A stretch of 64,000 bases of DNA, taken from NCBI GenBank assembly GCA_033439685.1, contig JAUEDM010000007.1, positions 372,001 through 436,000 of the forward strand. The letters run 5' to 3'. Both the position numbers and the translations under genes were made by a program. Below, piece after piece: positions 43,657 to 56,600 of this stretch. The stretch's first letter is position 1, and every line of letters begins with the position of its first letter. The DNA comes from Apodospora peruviana (taxonomy: Eukaryota; Ascomycota; Sordariomycetes; Sordariales; Lasiosphaeriaceae). The notes under the pieces are model-generated. The model ran no database searches. It had not been told where the DNA came from and worked only from the letters and a program-made list of their open reading frames with translations.

Positions 43657-44551
43657 ATTGCTCCTGTTCTTTTCTGCCTTTTGGCATTTGTCTCTTTTTT
43701 TTTCATTCCTTTCTTCCCCTAACCTTTTCCACCCTTTGTTTCCTTTTGTTTTATTTCCGCCTCGTAGTTATGTCTTTTTCCGTTTTAATACTTGTGATGT
43801 TTGGTACCCTCTCCGCCGCATCGATAACATCTTACATATGTTCTTATGGATGGTATTCCGGGTTAGTATATACCCTCTGGACCACCTGGGTATTCCCATC
43901 TCGTTGCTGTTTTCTAGCTACTTCACGTGTATCTGGATAGGTGGTCTCCAGCGTCGCTCGAGCCCGTACCTGACGCAGTTCTGTTCTTTGTGAGGTAGGA
44001 ATGGCTTCACTCTGTACAAGACTACATAATAGACGAACTGCATTGAATATATATATCTCTCTTTTTTTTTTCCTTTTTTTTCTTTTTTTTTTGGTCGAAG
44101 AAGGTTGGTTTGGTAGGTGGGTGGCGAGCGAAGCTGTCTGCCGTGCGTAATGTGAGCTTTACTGTCTCTAATGTTGCTGCTTGTTTTTATGAATCGTGAT
44201 GCACTTTTTGCTGTAATGGGATATACAAGTAGGTAGTCTGCGCAGATAAAGAAGTCCTTGCTTTGTTGGTAAGTGTATATGGCCAAGGTTGGTGAACAGT
44301 GGCGTCTTTGTCTTCGGAAGATCATTTGTTAACCTGCTGCTCTGTCATCATCGTGTTCTGTTGTCCGCGCGGTATGCTAGACCGAGGACTAGGTGTCTGC
44401 CTAGTTACTACGTAGTTAACCCATACAGAAGACAAATAGGATGTGGCAAGTAGATGATGGACCAGAAGAAATTGGTGTTGTTTTGTTTTGTTTTTTGGGG
44501 ATAAGTATATTCCTGATGAATTCCAACATATATCCAATCACTACCTACTAC
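43657..44551. other. Spacer with pyrimidine and poly-T tracts
   Basis: T/C-rich sequence follows the tRNA up to about 43760. Three T runs of 8-11 residues separated by one or two C occur at about 44064-44095. No gene is recognised. The right end is the 3' flank of the membrane protein gene at 44552. Confidence 0.5.
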
Positions 44552-45696
44552 CTATGTGAATGTAGGCTGTACACGAGAACACCTTTCCAACACCCTCAAC
44601 GCGCGCAACGCCCACCACATCAAGACCGGAAGCCCAATAATTTCTGTCACCATGGAGAAGAAATGATGTATCCACAGAAATAATTGCCCCGATTGCATTT
44701 CCGGAGCCACCTCTTCCGGTCCTTCCCCGGCCAATATTCCATCTATCCTACGCCATCCTCCCCCTGCCGCAGCCCAGAGGATGTAAAATAGATAACCCAG
44801 GGCGTTGAGAAAGCTCCAAGGTAGTAAAATGAACAGGAGATACCGAGCCAACGCTCGCCTTTCGGGCTGTTGTTAGGACGAAAAGCGTTAATATGTGCGC
44901 GCGAGCAGGTATTGATCTGACTTACCCCGGTGATACCGGCTCGAGTGGCATGTACCAGTTTCTTGGAGGCGCGTGTAGCAACGAATACACACACGACCGC
45001 GGTCCAGCCGCAGAGTATAAGGAGGGAATTGTTAACCCAGGCTCGGACTCTGTCGATGCTGGCGGAATATCTCATAGCGCTGTGAGTGATCATCCCCAGA
45101 GTGAGAACAACCCACAGGACGAAGAGAGGCCAAGTGAGAACCCTATCGCCGATCATGGCCTGTCTTCTTCTGTCTTTGGGTAAATAGCCAGCCAAGAAGT
45201 AGCTGTTGAGGCGGACAAGCACGGTGAGACAGAGGATGAAGGTCCCGAAGCCGAAAAAAGAGTAGGGGTATTCTAGATCGTAGGGAAAGTCAAAGTACGT
45301 TGATAAGGTGCCGTTATTGATGGGTATGTGCAAGCCGGAGCGGATAATCCCACAGACGGCGGCAGCCATGGTGATGATTCGCGTCGCATTTAGGCTTCGA
45401 CGTCTTAGCTGCTGCTGGTGTTGTGATGGGACTAGACAGCTAAGTTTGTTGTTTTGTTGAGGGTAGATTATAAGATCACCGCGTTCGCTCTTTGAGGCGG
45501 CCTCCTCCTCCTTTCCGCGCTCCTCCTGGCGAGCTGAACGAAGGTCGTAAGCGGCGCGTCCCGCGACGCAGGACCCGAAGATGATGGTGACGATATCGAT
45601 GGCGGTAACTGTCTGCTTGGCAGCCACATCATCCAAAGGGCTCTGGTGAGGCCCGTAGACATGTGGGAAACTCGCGATTGGAAGACTGATATCCAT
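44552..45696 (-). CDS. Fungal seven-helix membrane protein of unknown function
   Basis: Two exons (45696-44926, 44866-44552) join in phase to 361 residues. I do not recognise the family by name. About seven hydrophobic helices can be placed: TAIDIVTIIFGSCVAGRAAY, RIITMAAAVCGIIRSGL, FFGFGTFILCLTVLVRL, WPLFVLWVVLTLGMITHSA, SLLILCGWTAVVCVFVAT, YLLFILLPWSFLNALGYLF and HHFFSMVTEIIGLPVLMWWA. A charged cytosolic loop of about 45 residues follows the first helix. No signal peptide is evident. The second-exon acceptor (ACAACAG) is chosen because it keeps the frame. It is divergent from a second polytopic membrane gene 515 bp away. Confidence 0.75.
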
Positions 45697-46211
45697 CTTT
45701 GCTGTTTGGCGAAGATCTTGATGAAGGTAGGTGCAGTCAGACTTGAGGACGGTTATTACCTACCTAGGGTGTTGGGAGAAGATGTTATAAGAAGACTCCT
45801 CATGAGAAGAGCCCCCAGATGAACTTCTTGGGGGCCAGAAGCAAACAATATGGCTTATTGGTTACATTGCAGGCAGATGTTGGATTTTTGGTCGGTTGCA
45901 TAGATCAAGCGCTGCTTCGAGATTGAGCTGACGGCGGTGCTGAAACAAGCGAGAGCGTATAAGAGAGGCGCAGACAGCGTTTTGTTATAGTTGTTGTCAC
46001 GTTACACCGGTCGTCTTCACTTTCTGCAGGTCAGCTCGGACTTGGGTCCGAGATTTCAGGCCCGGGACTCTTTGTCTCTCAGTGTCACGTCGTACATATC
46101 GTACACAAATAAAGCTCAGGGGTTATTTAGGCGCCTAAGATATATAAGGTAGTGATGGGCCTACAGCAACTGCCCCCAAAGTCCCAGACGTGGTGTTGAC
46201 AAAGACTCGCC
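45697..46211. promoter_or_regulatory. Divergent promoter between two membrane-protein genes
   Basis: A 515-bp interval separates the start codons. No specific factor site stands out. Shared regulation of the two genes is possible but only an inference from arrangement. Confidence 0.4.
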
Positions 46212-48493
46212 ATGGATCAATGGTGGAAAACAAACCATCGTCGGCTCTCAATGCCGTTTAAACGATTCTTCAGTCGTTTCCGCGGCTGGCGCCACGCCCT
46301 GAAACTACTGTCGATTCTTTCGTGGCTCCTGGTCGTGCCGGCTTTCATCGTCAGTACCGCTCTTACACGATCCAGCGAGTCGATGAAGACGGTGGAGATC
46401 AAAAAAGGTTCCTGTCCAGACATCACCGTCGCAGACACATGGATACATCTTGCCATGAACGTCTTTTCCAGCGCTCTCTTTGCAGCTACGGTTGGTCCTC
46501 CTGTCAATAACGATCAGCACCTGATGATGATTTCTTTGCTGAACACACGGCCGTACATAGAACTTTGCAATGCAGGCTTGGACGGCGCCGACACGCTCAG
46601 ACATTGACCAAGTACATAAAACCGGTCAGACAATCGATATCGGCGTCCAATCATTGCGGAATCTGACCCGGATCCAACCCAAAAGGCTGTTCTTCTGGAC
46701 TGTCATGTTCCTTGTCGCCCTTCCCTTACACTTTGTCTTCAACTCGGCAGTCTACAAGACATCCATCGTGAACAGCTACACCGCTTCCGTCGTGAACGCG
46801 AAATACTTTGATCTTACTTTCACCAGATCCACCAACGACAGTCACTTGTACACGGCACCACGGCGCGATGGAGGTATCGGCGAGTGGGAAGAGCTCCCTA
46901 TCTCCAACCTGGTCGCGCGATACACCACTGGTCTTCCAGACAGGTTTCGCGATGTCGTTTTCGTGACAGTTGGTGATAACGGGACTGATGCAGGAGTGGT
47001 GCTTGATCAACAGGTCGCTGACGGGACCGACATACGACACCAGATCGACTGGATATACCTACACGTTGGGAACGCGACACAAGCGCCTCAGGCTTACCAT
47101 GACATGGACTATTCCAGCCCCGTCTGGTACATGCGCGAAAATAGATCCAACTTTTTCGACATTTACCCTCTGGCACCCACAGCTTTCAGCGAGAAGGTCG
47201 AGCCCGAATGCAGGCTGCTGGCGAACCCCCTATTCTGGTGGCTGACGACAGCCTGCACCCTGGCCATTGCCTGCTCTCTCACGAGTATACTCTACCTGAA
47301 CAAGTCAACTCCGCTGGTGACGGTTGGAGATGCTATCGACTCGTTTCTGACCAAGCCGTCCGACGTTTTCACAACATCGGCCAGCACCAACGGCTACAGC
47401 TCCTTCAGGAACATGTTCCAGCCGCGTCTCGTGCCCAGAGCCTACTACTCGACAAAGACTCGGCGGTGGTGGAAGGCGGTCGGACTGACGAGATGGGCGC
47501 TGACGGGTCTATGGTTCACCGGTATCATCATCGCACTGGTGGTATCCTGGTTCGTTAGCCGAGATAAATCCGAACGAGATGTATCGTTTCAGAAAATGTG
47601 AGAGAGAAAGAGAGAGAAATAATTTCACACACCAATAGGTTGCTACAGAAACTAACAAACACACACCGATCATCAGGTTCGCCAACGGATTCGGCACCTT
47701 CGGCTTCACTTCGGTAGTCAATGCACAAAGAAGAACCGGCTCCGTTTCTCAAGAACTGCAGCTCGTCGCCCTGGCTAACACCCCGCAATTTGCCTCCTCC
47801 GTGACCTATCTCTTCTACAACATCATCCTGACCACCATGGTCGCCGAGCGCGAGTGGCAGGGTATCGGCCGCCCCCGAAAGCAAAAACAGCGCCTGCTGA
47901 AAAGATTCGCATATTCATCACCAACGTCCTCCTCTTTGTACCTACGCGTCTCCCAACCGCGCGGCAACCAGCGAGACACCTACTTCCTGTCCCTGCCCTA
48001 CCGCTACAGCATCCCGCTCCTCATCATAACCACAGCCGAAAAGTGGCTGGCCAGTCAGGCCTTATTCTACACCGTCGTGGACGTCTGGGACTCGGACGGC
48101 CAAAGGACACAGGAGGCCCCCAACATTGCCGCGCTCGGTTACTCCGGGCTCGCCCTCTTCTTGCTGATCATCTTCACATCTACATCGTGGGTGGGTATCG
48201 TGATGCTGGGGGTCGTGAGGAAGTATCCGTCGACGGGGGCAGGGGGCAAACCGCTGCTCGGCACCTGCTCGGGCGTCATCGCGGCGTCGTGTCATCTCTC
48301 GGCGGCTGAGTTGAAAAAGCAACAAGCCGGGCAAGATATTGCTGCCGGAGCGTTGTCCTGGGGAGTCATCAAACAGGTTGTTTATGATGAAGATGGTGAT
48401 GGGAAGGAAGAACAGTGGCTTGGGTTTATGGTGGCGCCGGGGGAAGAAGATGAGGGACCGGAGATGCCCAGAGATGGACAGGTGTACGGGTGA
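46212..48493 (+). CDS. DUF6536-type fungal polytopic membrane protein
   Basis: Three exons (46212-46490, 46561-47597, 47677-48493) join in phase to 710 residues. The N terminus RGWRHALKLLSILSWLLV, then CPDI, and NFAMQAWTAPTRSDIDQVH after the first intron are the signature of fungal DUF6536 membrane proteins. Function is unknown. Hydrophobic segments include LFFWTVMFLVALPLHFVFNS, LFWWLTTACTLAIACSLTSI, RWALTGLWFTGIIIALVVSW, YSIPLLIITTAEKWLASQAL and LALFLLIIFTSTSWVGIVML. A large polar, probably extracytosolic domain with NATQ and NRSN glycosylation sequons lies between helices 2 and 3. Donors are GTTGGT and GTGAGA. The C-terminal 80 residues are polar and acidic. The intron 2 choice restores QKMFANGFGTFGFTSVV, which is family-like. 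Confidence 0.85.
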
Positions 48494-49924
48494 ACAACAT
48501 AAATAAATATGTAAAGGGGTTAGGGGTAATAAATAGAGGCACACTGCAAAGAATATTCCTTACCTACCTCATAGCTTCCCAGCACGTAATCAATAATCAA
48601 GCAAAGCAGAGGGGTACTTATAACTCTTGCTGGTACTAGACATCCAGACTTCTCCACGTTGGCAAAAACTCCCATTCCAGACAAAAAGAAAAGGTCAAAA
48701 AAAGAAAATGAAAAAGAAGAAAAAGAGATGGAGTCAAAAAGACTACAAGCACCGATTCCTCAGATACTGACACTGGCTCTCTCTAATCATCAAGTACCAG
48801 CAGCGATAATGGCACCAACTTCTCCATTACACTCCAGACACCTCCTAAAAGCTCCCCCGGCACCTTCTTCGACTCCACGGAAACTCCGATTCCACTACCC
48901 CATCAGTCGAAACCACCACTACGACTCCGTCAACCGAATATCACCCACAACCTGTTGCACTCACGCCAATCCACGTCACCCGAGAGCCTAAACTAGCTCA
49001 ACACCTATACCAATACGCTAAGCTCTCAGAACATACCTCGGATAACAGGGCCGGCGACTTTAATACTCCGCCACCGTTTAAGAATCGCGTTCAAGCCTTC
49101 TTCAACGACGTACCACTCAACGAAATGGAGATACAAATCCTATAGGATAATAAAGGTTAAATACCAATACGTTTATCCATCCAGGCGCCTCTGAAATACA
49201 AATAAGTATTCATCTCTCCGGTTTGCATTATTAGTGTTTTTGTTTCTTCTTTTTCTTCTTCCTCTTCCCTTTTTTACTCGCTTTTTCCCCTTCAGTATCA
49301 AACACCTTCCTCATTGGAAGACAAAGAGTGAGGATTTGACAGGAGGTTATAATCAGTTCGTGGGTAGGTACCTAGATAGGTAGGTAGATCCGACGAGGCG
49401 AATTACTGTTGATGTGAGTACCTAGGGAGATAGGTAGATACAGCGGATGGAAAGAAAGACTAGAGGCATATCTGTCTGAAGCTCTGTCTGAGTCCTTCTA
49501 CAGATTATCTGAGAGTGTTTCACCCCAAGACTTCCAGCCGTCTCCGCCGTTCATGATGGCCATATGCAGGCAACTCCTCTTCTGTTAATCTATAAATATC
49601 TGGTGTATTTATTCCTTTTTGATTCTCTTTTTCTAAATATAATAATTTGTCTATTTCCTTCCACTATAGCCTACTCACCCCTCAAGCTCGATCCTCTCTT
49701 CCCGTTCTTGTATAGTTATGTATATCAGAATAGCCAAGGGATATTGTTGTAGTGGTGTTTGTTGGTGTTGGTAGTAATGATATCATATGCGCCCGCCCCT
49801 ATTTAAATTTCTCATCCATGCTCACCTTCCAATACCGGAATCACACAAGCCAACCCCCAAACTTTTAATACCATAAACCACTGAATCAAAACCAAACATC
49901 CCTCCAATACTCATATGTGGTATA
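48494..49924. other. Spacer with a decayed frame and short repeats
   Basis: The left half contains the broken frame at 48650-49145. The right half has GGTAGGTACCTAGATAGGTA-type repeats at 49360-49440 and AT-rich 3' flank of the next gene. No intact gene is seen. Confidence 0.5.
48650..49145 (+). pseudogene. Possible decayed low-complexity coding sequence
   Basis: A Lys-rich then Ser/Thr-rich translation runs KKTTSTDSSDTDTGSL, meets a TAA near 48784, continues SSSTSSDNGTNFSITLQTPP and on to FFDSTET, and then needs a one-base shift near 48890. The new frame reads TPSVETTTTTPSTEYHP, then KLAQHLYQYAKLSEHTSDN and FKNRVQAFFNDVPLNEMEIQ, ending at TAG 49143-49145. The consistent composition across stop and shift suggests an old gene or repeat-family member that has decayed. 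No family is recognised, and no start is evident. Confidence 0.35.
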
Positions 49925-52900
49925 TCACCCATCCCTAGCCCTCGCCTGCATCCGCCTCATAGCATCACGATGCGCACCCATAAGCGCACCGCTCCTCATC
50001 CGCTCCTCAAACTCTTTCTCCCTCCGTTCCGCTTCCATCCTTTCCGTCTCTTTACGCATCATTTCCGCCTCCTTCTGCCCCATCAAATAATTCCGCTGCG
50101 TCTCGATGCTGCGATGGACGTCAAGTTGACTTGCTGCCGCAATACCATTATTGGCGTACGCACCACGCAAACCGCCCAACGACAACGCGCTGGCCAACAT
50201 CGGCGAGTCGCGCCCAGCAGTAGCGCCGTAGGGCGACTGCGCCCTCATCAAATCATTCTGAACGCTGCTCCGGAAATTAGCCAGTTGAGCCTGGCGGACA
50301 GCTTCGGGCGGTATGGCGCTGGTGCTTCGTCTGGCTATGGGCTGGTGCGAATTGAATGCCACCGCTTCGGCTGGAGATAAAAGATTCGACATGCTTGCCA
50401 GGGCGGAATTTGACCTGTTCCTACCACCCTGAAGTTGCTTGTGATTAAAGTTACCAGATGAACTGCTTTGGCGAATCATCAAGCGGCGCTGGGATAGCGG
50501 GATATCATCCGCATCGACAATCGGAGGCGACGGTGACGCTGCCCCGGGGGAACCAGACGAGTACATGGGATAGTTGTGGATGCTGCCCGACTCTGACCCC
50601 GATCCCTCCGCTATAGTACTGTTATTGTGGCCGTAGACGGCATTGATAGGTGGCGACAACAGCCCGGCTGACGCTTTGGTGCGGAGGAGTGTCTCGCGCA
50701 TGCCCATCAGTGTCGACGCCGTAGGTTGGATATTTGGATACATAGACATCGACGTCGAGAGTTCGCGCGGAACCACAGGTACAGGCGAAGGGGTTGTACC
50801 CCGCGAAGAAGTCGGTGTTGCGACCGGGCTTTCCTCCGGGATAGCCGTCGTGGATATCACGTTGTTGCGAACCGAGTCGCCGTCGCCTTCCTCGGCGATG
50901 GGCTGGGCGAATAAGCCCGTAGTCCGTCCTTTCAGTGGCACGGATACAGAGCGATAGGGTGCTGCCCTGTATTTTTGTAGGTCAGGAGTCGACGATGATG
51001 TTGGGATACTCAGAAAGCCCGATCCATCCACATGGCCGGGCAGTGACTGACTCGAACTGTTTCGGGCTAGTGCGGAGGGCGGTCGGCTGTAGTTCGACAT
51101 GGCGCTGCTCGACCTGGGGGCTGCGGGAGGTGGGACGGCATTCTCGGGCGTCTTCTGCAGCTCGATAACATCCAATGGCACTGGTTCCTCACTCGCGACA
51201 TCAGCGCCGGTTTTTTCACCCCCATCTTCGACCTGAAGCATATCCGGCTCTGGAGCCTCGGCAGCACTGAGGTGCTTTGCCCACTCATTCGTCCGATATG
51301 ACAGGGCGACTCGGGACAGGCCGGTCGGCAGGTTGTCTCGGGTAAGGCTTGCAGCGGCAGAATCAGTGGACATCCTCCTGAGAGATCTCTCCTCGGAATG
51401 GCGTCGGCTTGATGCGCCTTGTTCTCTGTTGCCTTGCACTGATGTGGTTTTGATTGCATCGTCAACGACACCCGTTCCCTTGACATCAGCGTCTGCCTCC
51501 GGAGAAGGTGTAAGCCCTTCACGAAGCGATGCTGGAGTATGCGTCGTGGAGTCCAAAAGCCCGTCTGCCTGTGATTCCGACTTGAGAGTTGCTTCCGTAA
51601 TCTCCATCCTCGTCTGATGCTCCCAGCTTTTATGTTTAGCCACCAAATCCGCATCGGCTTCAAGGTCGCGGGGCGCTTCCCAGCTCGCGACGCTCAACGC
51701 GTCTGTCACAGAGCTCAGTGCATCCAAATTCGCAGCCACCGAGTCCAAATCATCTCTCTCAACCGGGGACAGCTCCACCAACCCTTCCTGGCTCTCTTCG
51801 GCCATTGGAGTGTTCCTCGGTTCTGTCTTGCCACGTTTTGAGCGCTGGGATAGACTTCGGAAGAGTTTTGCAGACCCATTCGACAATTTCCTGACAAGGC
51901 TGTCCCCAAGTCCCCCTTCTCGAGTCCTCAGTCTGTGTTCGGATTGCTCGTCCTCCTCATCAGCAAATGTCGCTGCAGAAGACCTCTCCAAATCCTCTTC
52001 TGCTCCTTCCTCCTCATTGGGTACTTTGAACGGTAATGGCGTGATACTCGGCGAAAGGTCAGGGAACTGAGACTCCCGCTTCATCGCCGACTTGAGCGGT
52101 GAGCTTAAATTGGCTTCCATCTCGCTTCCAACAACACCCAGCGGCCCCTTTTCCTGTTCCGGAGAAGGCTCAACTTCGGTTATACGCTCGATAGTCGGGA
52201 TATCATCCTGAGCAGCCATGACAGTGATGGTGGGATTGCCCGCCATATTTCTCGGGCCGACGACCATGTCTTCGCTGGTCGACTTGAACGGAACAGTTGT
52301 TGTCGCCCAATCGATTCCCCCAGGGTCAGTTTCAGCTGGCGACTGTGAACTCGTCCTCCTCGTCATCACGATGACCGCCGAGTCCTTCCTGCTATCGCGC
52401 ATGCGTTTTTCGCTGTTCAAATCATCGACACCCGAATCCGCCGAGCCACGACCGGTTGTCTCATTCTCATCCCCGTACACACGCTCCCACTGCCTCCGTT
52501 CGCGCGCATTCATCCTCTCCACCCGCCGCCCTATGTTCTCCTCTTCCGTCTGGACGGCTCTCTCGCCCTCGGCGCGCTCCTCGTCGCGCCTGCGCTGGCG
52601 ATCCTTGATGACGCGCCAGAGCTTCAGCTGAGACACGATGCCCGCCAGAAAAATCAGAATCGTAATAGCAATCTCGACCCGCATGCCTTTGGTCAGGGGA
52701 TACGTTTCGGTGCCCAACGGGAATAGGTCGTCGTTAAGCGCCCAGAGGTACGCCCAAAACTCCTTGTAGCCAGCACGACTGAAGCAATCGATGCCTAGTA
52801 CAGCAACGGTCGCTCCAGAAAACGAGATGCACGCAATCATGCCATAATTCCTCGTCCACGGCGTGAAGTACAGCCCGAATCCCGCAAGAGTAAACGCGGC

Positions 52901-53689
52901 GATGAACCCGATCCTGCCTCCCGTCTGCTGTATGATGCCGCCGGGCTGCAGCGTCAGCAACCACATGCTGAAGCAGAAGCCTCCGAGGAGACAAGCGAGA
53001 CACTCGGTGGTCTCCTTGAACACGAGGGCCAGACCGCCGAGGATCAGGCCGGTACAGGTCACCGCGACAACATATGCGCCCTGAATCGCGTTTGACACCG
53101 GGGGGTTCATGACGTAGACGATCAGGACAGACGTGCCCAGACTCCCTAGGAAGGCCGTCGAGAAGAAGGAATGTAGCCATCTTGTCTTGATTCCGACCAG
53201 TGTGTAGACAGCGCCCGTGATGACGAGTATAACCCCCGCAACCGCAAGCCCGGGTGTGATGGCCGGGTCGAGCGGAAGCTGGTCAGCGGGCATCGTAGCT
53301 GTGTGTGGACGACGTGTTAGTCACCAACGGAACCCCCTAACGCTGAGGCATTCACGCCTGGATATAGATATATATAACGTACTGTTGAATAGGGTGGAGT
53401 TAACTACCCCGGTGCCAGTTCCAATGATCGAGCTGCTGGTCCGGGTGGGCGCGTTCGTGGTCGTACTGCTTGTCGATCCTGTCGTGCTACCGGAAGAGCT
53501 GACAGCAGTGCCGGACGACGTCTCTTTGCCATTGTCGACTAATGTCGAGCTCGGCGAGGGCGTCGTGGTCAGGCTCGTTTCTTGTCTCCTCGCCGGTTCC
53601 ACCACTCCTGCTACTGCTGCGCCAAGGTTGAAGAGTATAAGACATAGGCAAAGGAGAGCTCCTGCCCGGGACTGGCGAAAAGCCTTCAT
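49925..53689 (-). CDS. DUF4203 (TMEM198/TM7SF3-like) membrane protein with very long cytosolic tail
   Basis: Two exons (53689-53383, 53298-49925) join in phase to 1,226 residues. Exon 1 encodes a signal peptide (SRAGALLCLCLILFNLGAAV) and a Ser/Thr-rich lumenal or extracellular stretch with NST sequons. Exon 2 starts with seven membrane helices: VAGVILVITGAVYTLVGI, SFFSTAFLGSLGTSVLIVYV, GAYVVAVTCTGLILGGLALV, CLACLLGGFCFSMWLLTL, IGFIAAFTLAGFGLYF, MIACISFSGATVAVLGI and VEIAITILIFLAGIVSQLKL. This is the TM198-like domain, which is of unknown biochemical function. About 890 residues of disordered, Ser- and acidic-rich tail follow. They end in a Met/Glu/Arg-rich coiled coil (KEAEMMRKETERMEAERREK). 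Signalling or scaffold roles can only be guessed. Confidence 0.88.
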
Positions 53690-56600
53690 CGTGAAAACGA
53701 CTTGGGGAAGCTCACAGCCCCCGGCAGCTTGGTGTGCTTGGTCGTATACGTTCGAGGACAGGGAGAGACTCGATGAACTGGCGCATTATCCGGGACGAGG
53801 AATGGGGCCGTTGGCCCGGCACAAAGGCATATGATAGACGTGTCTAACAGCTCCAATACTGGATTGCTGTTCAAGAGCGTATATCCAATATCGATATGAC
53901 CAGGTGAGAATGAACAATAGCTAGACCACCACGCTGGTTGGATGGAAGCTGAAGTTCAGCAACGAGGGCCCGGGAAATCAGAACTCACCCCCAGCACTGG
54001 CCTGGAAAAGAGGAGAGGGGCATTGGACGATCAAACAAAGAGGTATTATAGATACGATGAGCAACATATACCGAGAGAGCGGGAACCAGGGACACACAAA
54101 AAACAGGCTTGACGGGGGTAGGTAGGTGGATGGTGTGGTGGGGGCAACCGGGAGAGAGAGCTCTCAAGTCAACTCGACGCGTGCTGGCTGCTTGGCTGGT
54201 CCGGGACAAATGAGCCGATGAGACGACAGAAAACCTGGAAGAGGGACCAAGAGAAAAGAGAAGGCCGGGCCGGATGGATACCAGGATGTATGTATATACG
54301 GGCATACATCGTGTGCAACACCGGACGGTAACAAGACGATCGTCCAGACAGCGGCGCCGTTGGCGTCAAGACCAATAAGCAAAGTTCTTTTTGCCTAGAA
54401 AAAAGCGCAAGGTGTTCAAGTCGTCCATCATAATGACAACAAGAGGCGGCCGTGCCGATGACCACGGGCACGAACTATGACAGGATTCTGGGCCGTCCTG
54501 AGCGCTGACGTTGGCGCTGGCCGGGCCGCGCTGCTTGGATATGGGAGCTGCGGTCGTCAAAGCCAATGCCGCGAGTGGGCAGTTCTCGAAGCGGGAGATT
54601 GGCGTCAGGTCGTCGAGGTCGACGTGTGGAGGTTGGATGGCGTCGAGGCTAGCGAGTAGCCTCCTGTAGCCACTAGCCTCAGGTTTGACAGACAGGGGGC
54701 AAGACCCGGGGACCCGCGACCGGGATAGGCATGGCAATCGATGGTGAGGAAATCGAGGCGCTTTTTCATCCAAATTTTGCCTGGCAGGGATGGGAACGGC
54801 CGCTATTGATTCGCTGGGACGAACCATTGACCGCTTGGTGGTCCTCGATGCCCCGGTTCAATCCATTAAAACCCCGGCCGCCCTCGACAATGGCATTATT
54901 CTCGCTTTTCGTGGGAATCGCGTCTGAGACCAACATCTCTGTGTTCAAGTGATGCGTGGCCTGACCAGACGAAGATCGCTTCCACTTCGCTACTGCATTT
55001 CTGGAGTAGCAGTGCAGTGCGCCTCCGAGAACTCGGGACAAGCGAGTAAGGCGAATCACTCGCGTGTGTTGACTAGTTGCAGTTGTGATACCCCGTAGAC
55101 ACGGCAGTTGATATCAAACGGCCGGCCCGTCAAAAGGACAAGACGACTTATTTTGCCTATTGTCAGAAACAACTCCTCCAGTCTCGCATGTCGAAACAAC
55201 CGTGCCGTCAGGAGCTTCCAAGCCGTTAAAGTCAACAACGACTTTTCATGACTGCCGAGCGGGACCTGCGCAGGAATATATTGAATCTGTTTGAATTGCA
55301 GCTGTAATATCCAGATCTTGCCTGGAAAGCTGCATGGCTAAGGCGACTCCTCTGAATCTTTAATCTCGCGACGAACGACAAACGACAAACGGCAAAATTG
55401 CAAACTGTTGTCAGACGCGTCTTTCGCGAAAAAGAAAAAAAAAATAAGAACGGGAGACAAAGAAAACTAAGAAATTGCAAGACCCAATTGGGCGTTAGCA
55501 AAATCCATTGGATGCGAAGCTGCCAGCAGATGGAGCGGGAAGAAGAAAAGAAAACAGGAAATTGAAAACTAAAATCGGGCAAGTGAGCTCTCAACCTGGA
55601 CGTCTCAAGAAAGCTCCAGCATAAGCTCCAACGTGGTGATGTCACTTTGCCGCACTTGCTGCATGCAAAGGTACCCTAGCACTGCCTAGGGTGGTGCCTG
55701 CCCTGATTGCCCTACAGTAGCGTCTCTCCACACCGCCAAAACCAGCCATCTCCAGTGGGGTTGGTTCGTGGCACACCGGGGGAGCTTTGCTAGCTCAAAG
55801 TGGCTTTCGTTGGTGGCTGCCGATGGACTTGCCCCACGATTTTCTCTCTATTCTCGGGACTCTTTCCGAGTTTTGTGCTCTGTTGTCTTGAACACAGACT
55901 GAACCTCCTTCTATTCTTGACCATCTTCAACTTGATCACTAGGTCTGCTGACTCTGCTGACTTTTTCATGCAAGACTCAAACTGTGAGAGAAGGTATAAC
56001 CGAAAAGAAGAGGCCTACAATTCAAAGTGTAAGAAAAGACTGACGGTCGAACGACCACCCCACGACGCCAAAGGCTACCGCCGCCGCCGCATCCGACTAT
56101 GCTACCATCCAATGCACATCCGGTAGATGGATGCTGCAGCTCGTAGATTACACGTGGGATTCTAAGTGGACAGACCCAACCCAGAAAACCTGACTTCTAC
56201 CCTCCTCGCCGAATCTGTATGCATGAGAACACCGAGAACAAGTTTGAGTCTCCAAAGCTGCATCGTTCCTCCGTCAAAGAGCTTGAAACTGCACATCGAT
56301 TTGCCTCAGAACGGGAAGATCATCAAAGTGGACAACTATTCACCTTGAATGGAGAAGAAAAAGGAAGACGGTGCAGCAGCAAATTTATATCCGGAGTAGG
56401 AAGAACTAGCTCGCGATAGATCAATTTTAGGACCCTGGTATCCGTAAGTACCGGACCTTCACCTCCGGCACTACAACTCATTGTATAAGTCGAATGCGAC
56501 GCCGCGAACTTGGCACAAACCTTGCTATTCTGAGAAAAGGAACTATCAAGGATTGTTACCTGATGATAGACGTCTAATAAATCTCACCAGACGGTGTTGA

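Noticed and set aside
43571..43993. 140-codon frame overlapping initiator tRNA-Met
   Set aside because: It starts inside the tRNA and reads through T/C-rich flank as Phe/Leu/Ser; not a gene.
54366..54827. 153-codon minus-strand frame in the 3.4-kb spacer
   Set aside because: No recognisable motif, no supporting splice sites, and Pro/Ser/Ala-rich composition expected by chance in GC-rich DNA.
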